64,000 nt of DNA. Origin: Epilithonimonas tenax DSM 16811 (GTDB taxonomy: Bacteria > Bacteroidota > Bacteroidia > Flavobacteriales > Weeksellaceae). The notes below the pieces were generated by a model. It searched no databases and was not told the origin of the DNA. It saw only the letters and a program-made list of their open reading frames with translations. The stretch's first letter is position 1. Every line of letters starts with the position of its first letter. The translations under genes and the position numbers were made by a program. Positions 33,862 to 43,009 of this stretch are shown here, in pieces. The DNA lies in the NCBI RefSeq assembly GCF_000428485.1, contig NZ_AUAA01000002.1, forward strand, positions 124,001-188,000. The letters run 5' to 3'.

Positions 33862-35000
33862 TAGCAAACCGTTAACAAGGCACAAGAATAAGCGAATCTT
33901 CCACTTTCCGGAACACAAAGAAGGATTTTTTCGCCTTTCTTCAATGTCCCGGAATTCATCAACTGTTCAACAGCGATGAAAATAGAACCGGCACCAATAT
34001 TTCCTACTTCGGACAGGTTGTAGAACCATTTTTCCCAAGGGAAATCTAATCCAACATTGGCGAATTCTTCCTTCAAGCCATCTTTGAAATAGCCGGAAGA
34101 GATGTGAGCCAAAACATGATCCACAGATTCTGGATCCAACTGATGTTTATCAAAAGAGGTTCTGAGGCTTTCTGCTCCTTTTACCAAAATGTATTTATCA
34201 AGAATTTTGGTGTCTTGCTTCAAAGCGAAGATCGATTGTTTCAGCCATTCGTCAGAAGGATAATCTGCCCAGGATTTTAGGCTTCCGTCTTCTTGTTTTT
34301 CACAGCCAGAATACATACAAGCTTCAATCTGGTGTGCGTAAGAATAGAAATCGATCCATTCTATTCTCAGAGAAGTTGTATTTTCCCTTGGTTTATTTTC
34401 CAGCAAGAAAGCACCTGCACCGTCAGATAGCATCCATCTTAGGAATTCTCTTTTGAAGGCGACAATGGGTCTTTCTTCCAGAAGTTTGAGGTTTTCTGCC
34501 TCGTGGTCAAATTTGTCAGCGGTCATCCAGGAAGAAAATCTTTCAGAACCTACACAGACTGCATTGTCCTTTACGCCTGCTTTTACAGATAGGAATCCAT
34601 AATTCAGGGCGTTCATTCCCGAGTTGCAAAGTCCCATTGCGGTATTCACCTCTACAGATTTTCCAATGTTGAGCTCGCCGTGAACCATAGAAGCATGCGA
34701 CGGTTGGATCTGGTCTGCAGAAGTGGTTCCGCAAGACAGCAGTTCCATATCTTCTTTTTTGAAATTCTCATCAAAAAGTCCATCAATTGCCCTTGCTGTT
34801 ATTTGAGCATTGGTATGCGTTGGGTTTCCGTTTTTGTCCAAGGCATAATACCTTGTTTTGATCTGATTGTTTCTGAGAATCAGAGCTCTTGCTTTAGAAG
34901 GTGTGTTGTTTACCAATCCCAGGTGTGTTTCCATTTCGTCATTAGACACGGGGTCGTTTGGTAAGTATGTGGATGATTTTGTGATGTATACGTTGCTCAT
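33861..35000 (-). CDS. darB: DarB, KAS III-like ketosynthase for dialkylresorcinol formation
   Basis: 379 residues with the thiolase-fold KAS III triad: Cys125 in NTAMGLCNSGMNA, His299 in HVLAHISSGYF, Asn334 in LSEVGNIGAGS. DarB enzymes condense a beta-ketoacyl thioester with a second acyl thioester and cyclise it to a cyclohexanedione, the precursor of the resorcinol half of flexirubin. Adjacent darA (3-bp gap) confirms the assignment. Confidence 0.92.
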   Translation of the reverse strand: MSNVYITKSSTYLPNDPVSNDEMETHLGLVNNTPSKARALILRNNQIKTRYYALDKNGNPTHTNAQITARAIDGLFDENFKKEDMELLSCGTTSADQIQPSHASMVHGELNIGKSVEVNTAMGLCNSGMNALNYGFLSVKAGVKDNAVCVGSERFSSWMTADKFDHEAENLKLLEERPIVAFKREFLRWMLSDGAGAFLLENKPRENTTSLRIEWIDFYSYAHQIEACMYSGCEKQEDGSLKSWADYPSDEWLKQSIFALKQDTKILDKYILVKGAESLRTSFDKHQLDPESVDHVLAHISSGYFKDGLKEEFANVGLDFPWEKWFYNLSEVGNIGAGSIFIAVEQLMNSGTLKKGEKILLCVPESGRFAYSCALLTVC

Positions 35001-35003
35001 CTT

Positions 35004-35915
35004 TTATTTTAAATTTATGCCTTGTAAATATTCTCTTTGCTTTTTTCTTTTGGACCATAATAATGGTGCCGCCAATATATGGAAAACCAATACAATAGGT
35101 GAAATAATCCATATGGCTGACATCAAATATACCTTAAAGAGGTTAATCAGCAAAGGACGTTTTTCTTTTTTTGTGATAATCAAATTGGACCAGACGGTGA
35201 AAATTTTATTCCCTACTTTTTCTACGCGGACCAAAAATGGGCGGATCTCGACGGCTCCGTTTTTCACCAAGTCCGGCTGTAGGTCTTGAAAGTCGTTGGT
35301 GCGGAAATGCGCTTCAATGATCTTGCCATACTTGACAGATCCTGTAATTTCTTCGTCAGAAATGCCTGCCGCTGGTAATAATCCTGATTTTTCTTTTTGT
35401 CCTGTGGTGAGCCATCGCAGGATGGTCAAAACGCTTGTGTAATTGTCTCGCCTGTCTACCAATGCGATGTTCCCAACCAATTTGGCATTCATTCTTTTCA
35501 GATAGACTTTCAGTTTTTCCTGTGAAAGCATCCACATATTTCTGGTTGCGGAAATGGTCACCACGGGTGTGTCCTTGAGGATGTTTTCTGCAAATCCACT
35601 TTTCAAAAATGAAATAATCGGGATAGACGGTGTGAGATACCACACCTGATAGCCAAAAAGGATAAGGTCGAATTTGGTGTTCTGTATTTCATCGGATGGT
35701 GGGAGTATGTCGCTCGGGATCTGCAAATAGGATTCGGGAAAAGTGTTGAAAAAGACATCACTCGGCCAAGGGAAAGGAAAATCCTGTTTCAGCTGAATGT
35801 TGTAATAGGTGACTTTGTATTGTTCATTATTTTCAAACGGTTGGGCGATGTTTTTGACGATATCTTCCAGTTGTCCGGTTTGCGAATAATAGATGACAAG
35901 TATGTTTTTCTGCAT
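35004..35915 (-). CDS. darA: DarA, flavodoxin-like dialkylresorcinol enzyme
   Basis: 303 residues. The N-terminal IYYSQTGQLEDIVKNI is a flavodoxin-type phosphate-binding loop, and LILFGYQVWYLTPSIPIISF is the second flavin-side loop. The C-terminus has a hydrophobic hairpin (INLFKVYLMSAIWIISPIV) and a basic tail, so it is probably membrane-associated. DarA acts with DarB and is proposed to aromatise the cyclohexanedione to the resorcinol, which fits a flavin oxidoreductase fold. Databases also call it a condensing enzyme. Confidence 0.9.
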   Translation of the reverse strand: MQKNILVIYYSQTGQLEDIVKNIAQPFENNEQYKVTYYNIQLKQDFPFPWPSDVFFNTFPESYLQIPSDILPPSDEIQNTKFDLILFGYQVWYLTPSIPIISFLKSGFAENILKDTPVVTISATRNMWMLSQEKLKVYLKRMNAKLVGNIALVDRRDNYTSVLTILRWLTTGQKEKSGLLPAAGISDEEITGSVKYGKIIEAHFRTNDFQDLQPDLVKNGAVEIRPFLVRVEKVGNKIFTVWSNLIITKKEKRPLLINLFKVYLMSAIWIISPIVLVFHILAAPLLWSKRKKQREYLQGINLK

Positions 35916-35954
35916 TATATCTAATATGTAACAAAAATAAGATTTTCAAATTTA

Positions 35955-38900
35955 TTATTTGCGTCTCATTATCTTAATTGATTCTGTATTGTGAATAAGG
36001 TTAAATTCAAAATGATCAGAAAGCGAATTTTCTGCATTGAGAAAAATCACAGTTTCTGGAAGATTCTGGATTTCGGAAAGATCAAAATTTTGATCAGAAA
36101 TCAAAATGACATCAATACTTTTATGGACGTCAGATACGTGTTGGATGTAATTTAGCTTTCGTCTTTTGACAACATAATTTTGTTCTGCAATCGCGCGTTT
36201 TTCCTGGTTTTTTATAAAACTAAAGATGTTCCTGCTGGCTTGCTGCATGGTCAGAAGAAAGTCTTTTTGCCCAAAATCATCCGCGATGTGAAGAATGGTC
36301 GCGTCTTTAGCAATATGCTTATTCAGCTCAAAATAAACCGATTTATTCGTATTGAAATCTTTCTTAATTTCTTTTACAACATCGCTTTCTTTATAAAGAA
36401 AACTTAAAAATAATTTCTTTTTAAAATAATTTTCATCCTCAATTTCACTTCGCAGTTTTGCAAATTCTTCGCGGAAATGTGCATTTATTTTTTTTGAACG
36501 TTCAGAATAGGTTGTTCCAAATGATCCATTATCGTTACGGATTCTTTCACCTATTTTTACAGTGATACTCCCGTCATAAATGATACAGTCACCTTTTGGC
36601 AAAACCTCAGAATTGCCGTGGATGTAGATGGGAAGAATATCGATCCCGAATTCCTCCGCCAGATAAAAAGCACCTTTGTGGAAACGCTTGATATCATTTG
36701 AAAAAGAACGTGCAGCTTCCGGAAAAACAATCAGAGAATAGCCTTGGTTGACCTTTTCACGCAATGTTTCTATGCCGTTTTCTATGCCCTGAGAAACAGG
36801 ATAAAAACCCAAAGCCTTCACTATTTTTCCGAAAATAGGCGAGTCGTAAACCCAGTTGTTTACCAAAAAAACCATTTTGTGGGTCGTCATCGCAATGACC
36901 AAAATATCTAAAAATGACGTGTGATTGGCAATGATCACTGCTGGCTGACTGAAGTCTTCGTCCGGGTTTTTAATTATTTTTTTCTTCACAAAAAGATTAC
37001 TGTACAAAACAGAAGCCATAAATTTGGCTAAGATCAATTTGATAATATCTAAAGTTTTCCCTTTTGCTTTTCTCACAAAAAGACTGCCGAAAACCGAGAA
37101 AAATAAGCCGCCCAAACCATAATAAGTAAAAGACAGGACAGCGTTCAAAAATAACCTTAAGGTGATTGGCGACAATCCTTTTTTCTGTCTGTTGATAATT
37201 AAAAACCGAAACCAGAACGGATATAATGTGGAGGTAATGATAATCACAGAAAGCATCCCGATCAACGCGACTAAAGCCAAAGAATGCAGCGCTGGATGTT
37301 TGGCAAAAATCAATGAACCAATGGATAAAACGGTCGTGAAAACGGCTAATATAATGGAAATGCGATACGTGGGAAGCTCATTTTTACCCGTCGTGTGCTC
37401 TTTCTGCATCGCCTTCGTTAGGAAAATACTGAAGTCGTCTCCAACCCCAAAAACCAAGGTGCAGACCACGGTGCTGAAAATATTAAGTTCTAATCCTAAA
37501 AAATATAAAATTCCGGCTGTCACAACACCCGTCAGAACAATCGGGAACATGGTAAGAAGTGTGAGCTCCAAATTTCTAAAGAAAACGATAATGGTCAAAA
37601 GAATCGCCAATAATGAATAATTAATCAGCGTATTGAAATCTCTTTTCAGCAATCCTAAAAAATTCTCATTCATCTGCTGACGGTCGATGGCGATGGCGTC
37701 GTGCCTCTTTTCCACGTCTTTGATGAACACATCTCTTTTCTTCTCGTCCACTTTGACCACATTCGAAACCGTGAAAAACCCATTCTCCTGACTCAGGAAT
37801 TCTGAGATTTGGAGTGCTTTTATTTTTGAGTAATCTTTTAAGCTTAAAGTGGAGTAGGTTTTGTTTAAATTTTCATTAAACTGATCAAAAGCAGAAGACT
37901 TAAAGCCAAGTTTATGGCCATTGCGAACCAATGCTGAAATTGTTGAATCTTTCCTGTTGTCGTTCCAGAATTGTAGCCAGATTTCTACTTTTTCCTGCTG
38001 ATCTTCTTTTGATAACACCACATTCCCAACTGAGTTATAACTGAGGATTTTACCTTCTTTTTTTTCTTTTTCCAGAAACTCACTCAGATCTGAGTTTCTC
38101 GCCAGAGCTTCCTCTTCAGAATTTCCGTATGAGATGGTGTAAATGGATTTCGATGTGATGTCGGACAGTTTTGCAAGTTTTGCTTCACTGATTTTTAAAT
38201 CTTTCGGAATGTAATTGAGATCACCAATATCTTCATTAAAACCAACGTGGCGGAAACCAAACAAACATGCCATGATCACCACTGAACAGGCAATAATCAA
38301 GGGCTTATTTTTCTCGTAAGGATAATGCCCGATTTTGTCTATGAAATTGGTACGTAATTGATCTGAATTTTCTTTTGGACGATACAGTTGCGGAACAATG
38401 ATCAAGGCCAAAACGGAAGAAAATAGAACGGTAATGGATGCAAAAAGTCCCAAATCTTTCAAGGCCTCAGAACGTACAAAAACCAGACACAAAAAAGAAA
38501 CGGCCGTGGTGGCACTGCTCAGGATGATCGGCTGGGTGATTTCTTTGTAGAGCTCTTCAATATTATGGTTGTGCTTGTAATGCGTGAGAATATGAAGCGC
38601 ATAATCAATCGTAATGCCAATCAAAATAGCGCCAACACTGAGTGAGATGGCAGAGATCTGATCTTTAACAAAATACAAAACCATCAACGCCAGCAAAACG
38701 GAAAACAGCGTTGGGAGAAAAATAATGATAGGCGTGAAAAAGCTCCTGAAATAATACATCAACAAAATCAAAAGTACGCTCATCGAAATAACCACCGTAT
38801 TCTGAATGTCCTTCTTGATTTGCTGCGCATTAGCCACCGCAATCACCGGCGAACCGAAATAACTCAGCTCAGTTGTTCCTTTGAACTCTCTGTTGAGCTT

Positions 38901-39608
38901 GTCTTTGATTTCATTAAGTTGATTCACGAAAGCCTCATTGTTTTTGGTGTCGTTGCTTTTATACTTCGGCTCGATGAACAGCAGAAGGTTTTTTCCGTCT
39001 TTGGTAACGACGTAGTTGTCTTCGAGTTTGAAATCTTTGCTGATATTAAGCGCATTCAGCTTTTTGATGCCTAAAAAAGTGATTCCCAGCGGATCTTTTT
39101 TAATGAAATCTTTGGTCACCAAACTCGTAGGCGAAACCAAAGAAACATAATTGTTCTCAACCTGTTTGGCGATGCTGTCTTTGTTGACTTTCCTTTCGAT
39201 TTCCTGATAATCGTTTTCGTCTAAAAACAAAGGCAGATTCTGATTGACGAAATCAAAGGTTTCAGAAATCTCGCTGTCATTCACTTTGCCTTGGATCGTG
39301 CTGATGTACTTTTCTAAAGGTTTTGTCTTTTCTAAAAATTGGTCCGCCGTTTCGGACAATTGGAAAAGATCGTCTTTCGATTTTTTTTCGATGATGACAA
39401 TGATCTTATCCGAGAAATTGAGTTGCTTCAGAACTTTCGCCGTCAGATCAGACTTTTCATGTTTTGGAATGATTTGATTGATGTCTTCTTCAAAATTGAT
39501 CTTCGACGCAAAAAAAAGACACAGCGCCGCAATTCCTAATGCAGTTGCAATAGAAAGAATTCTGTTTTTGGCGATCAAATCATATAAAAAAATGAAAAAG
39601 CGATGCAT
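35955..39608 (-). CDS. MMPL/RND-type exporter fused to a PlsC-like acyltransferase and a C-terminal Rossmann-like tail
   Basis: 1217 residues. Residues 1-830 are an MMPL exporter: helices near 15-35, two periplasmic domains, and two helix bundles near 270-420 and 690-830 (GAILIGITIDYALHILTH; VFGVGDDFSIFLTKAM). About 880-1060 is a PlsC domain with NHTSFLD (HX4D) near 893 and FPEAARS near 963, where PlsC usually has FPEGTRS. About 1085-1217 has DATILHIADDFGQKDFLLTM, like a worn SAM-binding fold. It leads the reverse arm. Likely transports and/or acylates the pigment in the inner membrane. Confidence 0.9.
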   Translation of the reverse strand: MHRFFIFLYDLIAKNRILSIATALGIAALCLFFASKINFEEDINQIIPKHEKSDLTAKVLKQLNFSDKIIVIIEKKSKDDLFQLSETADQFLEKTKPLEKYISTIQGKVNDSEISETFDFVNQNLPLFLDENDYQEIERKVNKDSIAKQVENNYVSLVSPTSLVTKDFIKKDPLGITFLGIKKLNALNISKDFKLEDNYVVTKDGKNLLLFIEPKYKSNDTKNNEAFVNQLNEIKDKLNREFKGTTELSYFGSPVIAVANAQQIKKDIQNTVVISMSVLLILLMYYFRSFFTPIIIFLPTLFSVLLALMVLYFVKDQISAISLSVGAILIGITIDYALHILTHYKHNHNIEELYKEITQPIILSSATTAVSFLCLVFVRSEALKDLGLFASITVLFSSVLALIIVPQLYRPKENSDQLRTNFIDKIGHYPYEKNKPLIIACSVVIMACLFGFRHVGFNEDIGDLNYIPKDLKISEAKLAKLSDITSKSIYTISYGNSEEEALARNSDLSEFLEKEKKEGKILSYNSVGNVVLSKEDQQEKVEIWLQFWNDNRKDSTISALVRNGHKLGFKSSAFDQFNENLNKTYSTLSLKDYSKIKALQISEFLSQENGFFTVSNVVKVDEKKRDVFIKDVEKRHDAIAIDRQQMNENFLGLLKRDFNTLINYSLLAILLTIIVFFRNLELTLLTMFPIVLTGVVTAGILYFLGLELNIFSTVVCTLVFGVGDDFSIFLTKAMQKEHTTGKNELPTYRISIILAVFTTVLSIGSLIFAKHPALHSLALVALIGMLSVIIITSTLYPFWFRFLIINRQKKGLSPITLRLFLNAVLSFTYYGLGGLFFSVFGSLFVRKAKGKTLDIIKLILAKFMASVLYSNLFVKKKIIKNPDEDFSQPAVIIANHTSFLDILVIAMTTHKMVFLVNNWVYDSPIFGKIVKALGFYPVSQGIENGIETLREKVNQGYSLIVFPEAARSFSNDIKRFHKGAFYLAEEFGIDILPIYIHGNSEVLPKGDCIIYDGSITVKIGERIRNDNGSFGTTYSERSKKINAHFREEFAKLRSEIEDENYFKKKLFLSFLYKESDVVKEIKKDFNTNKSVYFELNKHIAKDATILHIADDFGQKDFLLTMQQASRNIFSFIKNQEKRAIAEQNYVVKRRKLNYIQHVSDVHKSIDVILISDQNFDLSEIQNLPETVIFLNAENSLSDHFEFNLIHNTESIKIMRRK

Positions 39609-39625
39609 GATGTGTCTTAAACCTG

Positions 39626-39660
39626 CAAATTTAATGCTTTGATCGGTATAATTAATACCG
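39626..39660 (-). promoter_or_regulatory. Promoter and palindromic operator candidate of the reverse pigment arm
   Basis: On the minus strand TAAATTTG (39626-39633) fits the -7 box, 18 bp before the exporter ATG. A perfect palindrome, CGGTAT (39644-39649) and ATACCG (39655-39660) with a 5-bp spacer, lies where the -33 element would be. This fits a repressor or activator site. Confidence 0.5.
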
Positions 39661-39690
39661 GCTAATTCAAAATCAAGAGCTCTAAATTAG

Positions 39691-39717
39691 TTGTATAAAA
39701 AAAAACCTCTACTTTTG
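39691..39717 (+). promoter_or_regulatory. Predicted topA promoter
   Basis: TTG (39691-39693), 16 bp, then TACTTTTG (39710-39717), followed 15 bp later by the topA ATG at 39733. The upstream in-frame TTG is part of this promoter, so it is not the start codon. Confidence 0.5.
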
Positions 39718-39732
39718 CAGAAATTTTCCAGT

Positions 39733-42303
39733 ATGCCAAAAAATTTAGTAATCGTCGAATCACCAGCAAAAGCCAAAACAATACAGAAATATCTGGGTAG
39801 TGATTTTGAGGTGAAATCCAGCTTTGGACACATCCGCGATTTGCCTAAAAAAGGAATGGGAATAGACCTCACGAGTTTCACGCCCGACTATGAAGTGTCT
39901 GCCGATAAGAAAAAATTGGTAGCAGAACTGAAGGCTTCTGTGAAGAAGGCAGAAATGGTTTGGCTGGCATCCGATGAGGACCGCGAGGGTGAAGCGATTG
40001 CCTGGCATCTTGCGGACGAACTGAAATTAAAACCCGAAAACAGAAAAAGAATTGTTTTTCACGAGATCACCAAAAATGCGATCCTCAAAGCCATCGATAA
40101 TCCAAGAGATATAGACCAGAATCTGGTGAATGCCCAACAAGCAAGACGGGTTCTGGACAGAATCGTAGGTTTCGAAATGTCACCAGTTCTCTGGAAAAAA
40201 GTAAAAACCGGGCTTTCCGCTGGTCGTGTACAATCCGTTGCCGTAAGACTGGTGGTAGAAAGAGAAAAAGAGATTCGTGAGTTCACACCAAAACCGAGTT
40301 TCAAATTAGAAGGCATTTTCTTAAATAATGCGCAACAAGAAATCCTGGCGAAACTGAAAAAAGATTTCGAGAAAGAATCTGATGCAGAGAACTTCCTTAA
40401 TCTAGCCCAAACCACAGACTTCAAAGTTCTGAATGTAGAAACCAAACCTGGAACTAGAACTGCTTCGGCACCATTCACGACTTCTACTTTGCAACAGGAA
40501 GCTTCTTCCAGACTGGGTTATAATGTGACCAATACAATGCGTCTGGCGCAGAGACTTTACGAGGAAGGATTTATCACCTATATGAGAACGGATTCCGTGA
40601 ATCTATCACAAGAAGCGATCAATGGTGCGAAGGCGCAGATCATCTCAGAATACGGTGAAAATTATTCTAAACCAAGAAATTATACTACCAAATCATCTTC
40701 TGCACAGGAAGCCCACGAGGCGATCCGTCCTACAGATTTCGCTTTGAAATCCATTGGTGATGTTCAGTTGAATAAACTATACCAATTAATTTACAGAAGA
40801 ACGTTGGCTTCTCAAATGGAGAATGCGAAGATCGAAAAAACGGTGATCGAAATTGGAAATGCCAAATTACCGCAACATTTCGAAGCGCAAGGAGAAGTGA
40901 TTATTTTCGATGGTTTCCTTAAAGCTTACGGCATCGTAAAAACGGAGGACGAAGATGACGAAAGCAATGAAAAATTATTACCAAAAGTTTCCATCGGCGA
41001 AGCTTTAGACTATAAAAAAATTACAGCGACAGAAAAATTCACGAGACCTTCTGCAAGATTTACGGAGGCTGGTCTGGTGAAGAAACTGGAAGAGTTGGGA
41101 ATCGGTCGTCCATCGACATATGCACCTACCATTCAGACCATCCAGAACCGTGAATATGTAGATAAGAGAGAACTTGAGCCTCAGAAAAGAGAGATCGTGA
41201 AAATGACATTGGGCAAATCCGGTGTCAAAAAAGAAGTGCTCGAAGAGAAATTTGGTGGTGATAAAAACAGATTTATCCCGACCGATATTGGGGAAGTGGT
41301 GAATGATTTCCTGACCAACAATTTTGCTGAGATCTTGGATTACGGTTTTACGGCAAGGGTAGAGGAGAGTTTTGACCACATTGCAAGCGGCGACCAGAAG
41401 TGGAAGGAGATGATGACGGATTTCTATTCCAAATTCCATCCAAGGATTGAAGATGTGGAGGAAAATGCAGACCGCGCGAATGGCGAAAGGATATTAGGTG
41501 TTGATCCGAAATCCGGTAAAAACGTTCACGCAAGAATCGGAAGATTCGGACCGATGATCCAGATCGGCGAGCAGGACGATGAGGAGAAACCAATCTTTGC
41601 CTCATTGATGGCGCATCAGAATATTGCGACCATCACTTTGGAAGATGCTTTGGAAGTGTTCAGACTGCCTTTTGACCTGAAAGAAGTGGACGGGCAACCT
41701 GTTGCGGTTGGTGTGGGAAGATTCGGACCTTACGTGAAATGGGGCGAGACTTTCATCAGCATTCCGAAAGGTGAAGATCCGCTTTCCGTAGATCAAAACC
41801 GTGCGGAAGAGATCATTAATGAAAAGAAAGTGGCAGACGCGCCAATTGCAAGCTACAAAGGCGAACCAGTGACGAAAGGAACGGGGAGATTCGGGCCGTT
41901 TATCAAATACCAAAGTATTTTCATTAATGTTCCGAAACGCTATAACTTCGATAATCTGTCTCAAAGCGACATCAATGAACTGATTGATGCGAAATTGGAG
42001 AAAGAAGCCAACCGATACATCCAGCATTGGGAAGCAGAAAAAATCTCCATCGAGAATGCGCGATGGGGACCAATCGTAAAACACGGCAAGAATATCCACA
42101 AAATTCCTAAAAAGAAAGACGACACCAAATATGAAGCAGACGACCTGAAAGACGTTTCTCTGGATGAGGTGAAAAAATGGATCACGGCGCAAGACCCAAA
42201 AGCCTTCGTTGAGAAAAAGAAACCGGCCGCCAAAAAACCAGCCGCCAAAAAAGCGACAACAGCTAAGAAAGCACCGGCTAAGAAACCTGCTGCTAAGAAG
42301 TAA
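39733..42303 (+). CDS. topA: DNA topoisomerase I
   Basis: 856 residues from ATG 39733. The Toprim domain begins NLVIVESPAKAKTI, with ASDEDREGEAIAWHL (DxDxxG-like acid triad). The active-site Tyr is in EGFITYMRTDSVNLSQ near 282. The C-terminus has four topo C-terminal repeats (IGRFGPMIQIGE, VGRFGPYVKWGE, TGRFGPFIKYQS, ARWGPIVKHGK) and no zinc fingers. The tail is Lys-Ala-Pro-rich (KKPAAKKPAAKK), histone-H1-like. It relaxes negative supercoils. A strong terminator follows. Confidence 0.97.
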   Translation: MPKNLVIVESPAKAKTIQKYLGSDFEVKSSFGHIRDLPKKGMGIDLTSFTPDYEVSADKKKLVAELKASVKKAEMVWLASDEDREGEAIAWHLADELKLKPENRKRIVFHEITKNAILKAIDNPRDIDQNLVNAQQARRVLDRIVGFEMSPVLWKKVKTGLSAGRVQSVAVRLVVEREKEIREFTPKPSFKLEGIFLNNAQQEILAKLKKDFEKESDAENFLNLAQTTDFKVLNVETKPGTRTASAPFTTSTLQQEASSRLGYNVTNTMRLAQRLYEEGFITYMRTDSVNLSQEAINGAKAQIISEYGENYSKPRNYTTKSSSAQEAHEAIRPTDFALKSIGDVQLNKLYQLIYRRTLASQMENAKIEKTVIEIGNAKLPQHFEAQGEVIIFDGFLKAYGIVKTEDEDDESNEKLLPKVSIGEALDYKKITATEKFTRPSARFTEAGLVKKLEELGIGRPSTYAPTIQTIQNREYVDKRELEPQKREIVKMTLGKSGVKKEVLEEKFGGDKNRFIPTDIGEVVNDFLTNNFAEILDYGFTARVEESFDHIASGDQKWKEMMTDFYSKFHPRIEDVEENADRANGERILGVDPKSGKNVHARIGRFGPMIQIGEQDDEEKPIFASLMAHQNIATITLEDALEVFRLPFDLKEVDGQPVAVGVGRFGPYVKWGETFISIPKGEDPLSVDQNRAEEIINEKKVADAPIASYKGEPVTKGTGRFGPFIKYQSIFINVPKRYNFDNLSQSDINELIDAKLEKEANRYIQHWEAEKISIENARWGPIVKHGKNIHKIPKKKDDTKYEADDLKDVSLDEVKKWITAQDPKAFVEKKKPAAKKPAAKKATTAKKAPAKKPAAKK

Positions 42304-42323
42304 TAGTTTTTAAACTTAATATA

Positions 42324-42360
42324 AAAACCCCTTTTGGATTTCAAAAGGGGTTTTGTTTTT
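42324..42360 (+). terminator. Rho-independent terminator after topA
   Basis: A perfect 13-bp stem (AAAACCCCTTTTG 42324-42336, CAAAAGGGGTTTT 42342-42354) with a 5-nt loop, ending in TTTTGTTTTT. Confidence 0.85.
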
Positions 42361-42391
42361 ATTGGATCTGCGAAATTGAGATGTCTATTTT

Positions 42392-42691
42392 TTACTCGTT
42401 TATTCTGTTTTTCAAGTCCATTCTTTCGTGTAATATTCTAATGACTTCTATTTCATCTTCTGAAATTTGGTGATAAAATATGATGTGTTTTCCTGATTTT
42501 AATCCAAATAGACCCTTGCTTATCTCAGTATAAATCTTTCCAATATTAAAATTTGCTTCAATACCTTTACAAGCTAATTTTATCGTATGATAATATATGT
42601 CGGCTTGATCTTCTGACCACTCTTGAAATGTATAATCCCAAATATCGGTTAAATCGTCAATTGCCTCTTGTCTCAATATGACTTTAGCCAT
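42392..42691 (-). CDS. parE: ParE-family toxin
   Basis: 99 residues, intact. It begins [20 protein letters not shown] and has the ParE/RelE core [18 protein letters not shown], then [12 protein letters not shown] at the C-terminus. ParE toxins poison DNA gyrase, but some relatives cleave mRNA, and the target here is not determined. It overlaps the antitoxin gene by 8 bp and is encoded second, as usual. Compare the broken toxin at 26649-26933. Confidence 0.9.
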   Translation of the reverse strand: MAKVILRQEAIDDLTDIWDYTFQEWSEDQADIYYHTIKLACKGIEANFNIGKIYTEISKGLFGLKSGKHIIFYHQISEDEIEVIRILHERMDLKNRINE

Positions 42692-42932
42692 TTTTTCTTT
42701 TTTCTGATTTTAGCTTGGACAGATGTTCATCAAAATCAAAATTTTCAACTCTTGGACTATCTAGGCCTTGTTGAATGGCACTTTTCAAAGCAATTACTTT
42801 ACTTTCTTCATTTTCTAGAAGTCTAAGTCCTGCACGAATAACTTCGCTCACATTTTTATATCGTCCGATAGAAACTTGGCTACTAACGAATTGATCAAAA
42901 TAATTTCCGAGTGATACTGATGTATTTTTCAT
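42684..42932 (-). CDS. parD: ParD-family antitoxin (ribbon-helix-helix)
   Basis: 82 residues. The N-terminal [19 protein letters not shown] and [18 protein letters not shown] form the ribbon-helix-helix of ParD/CopG antitoxins. The acidic C-terminal tail ([17 protein letters not shown]) is the toxin-binding part. It normally represses its own promoter. A perfect palindrome overlapping the -7 box upstream is a likely operator. Confidence 0.9.
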   Translation of the reverse strand: MKNTSVSLGNYFDQFVSSQVSIGRYKNVSEVIRAGLRLLENEESKVIALKSAIQQGLDSPRVENFDFDEHLSKLKSEKRKNG

Positions 42933-42948
42933 TATTAATAACTTTCTC

Positions 42949-42970
42949 CAAAGTTACCAAAAATTGGTAA
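42949..42970 (-). promoter_or_regulatory. parDE promoter with palindromic operator
   Basis: The minus strand -7 box TAACTTTG covers 42949-42956. A perfect 17-bp palindrome (TTACCAA, AAA, TTGGTAA; 42954-42970) starts inside it. A ParD dimer bound there would block RNA polymerase. Confidence 0.5.
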
Positions 42971-43009
42971 ATAGTCAAATTCTATTTTCATTTTGCAATT
43001 CCAATAACG

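Noticed and set aside
39691-39732. TTG start of topA 14 codons upstream
   Set aside because: The TTG and following bases form the promoter (TTG plus TACTTTTG). The conserved protein begins at MPKNLVIVESP.
41602-42192. 196-codon ORF antisense to topA
   Set aside because: Opposite the conserved C-terminal repeats of TopA. Shadow only.
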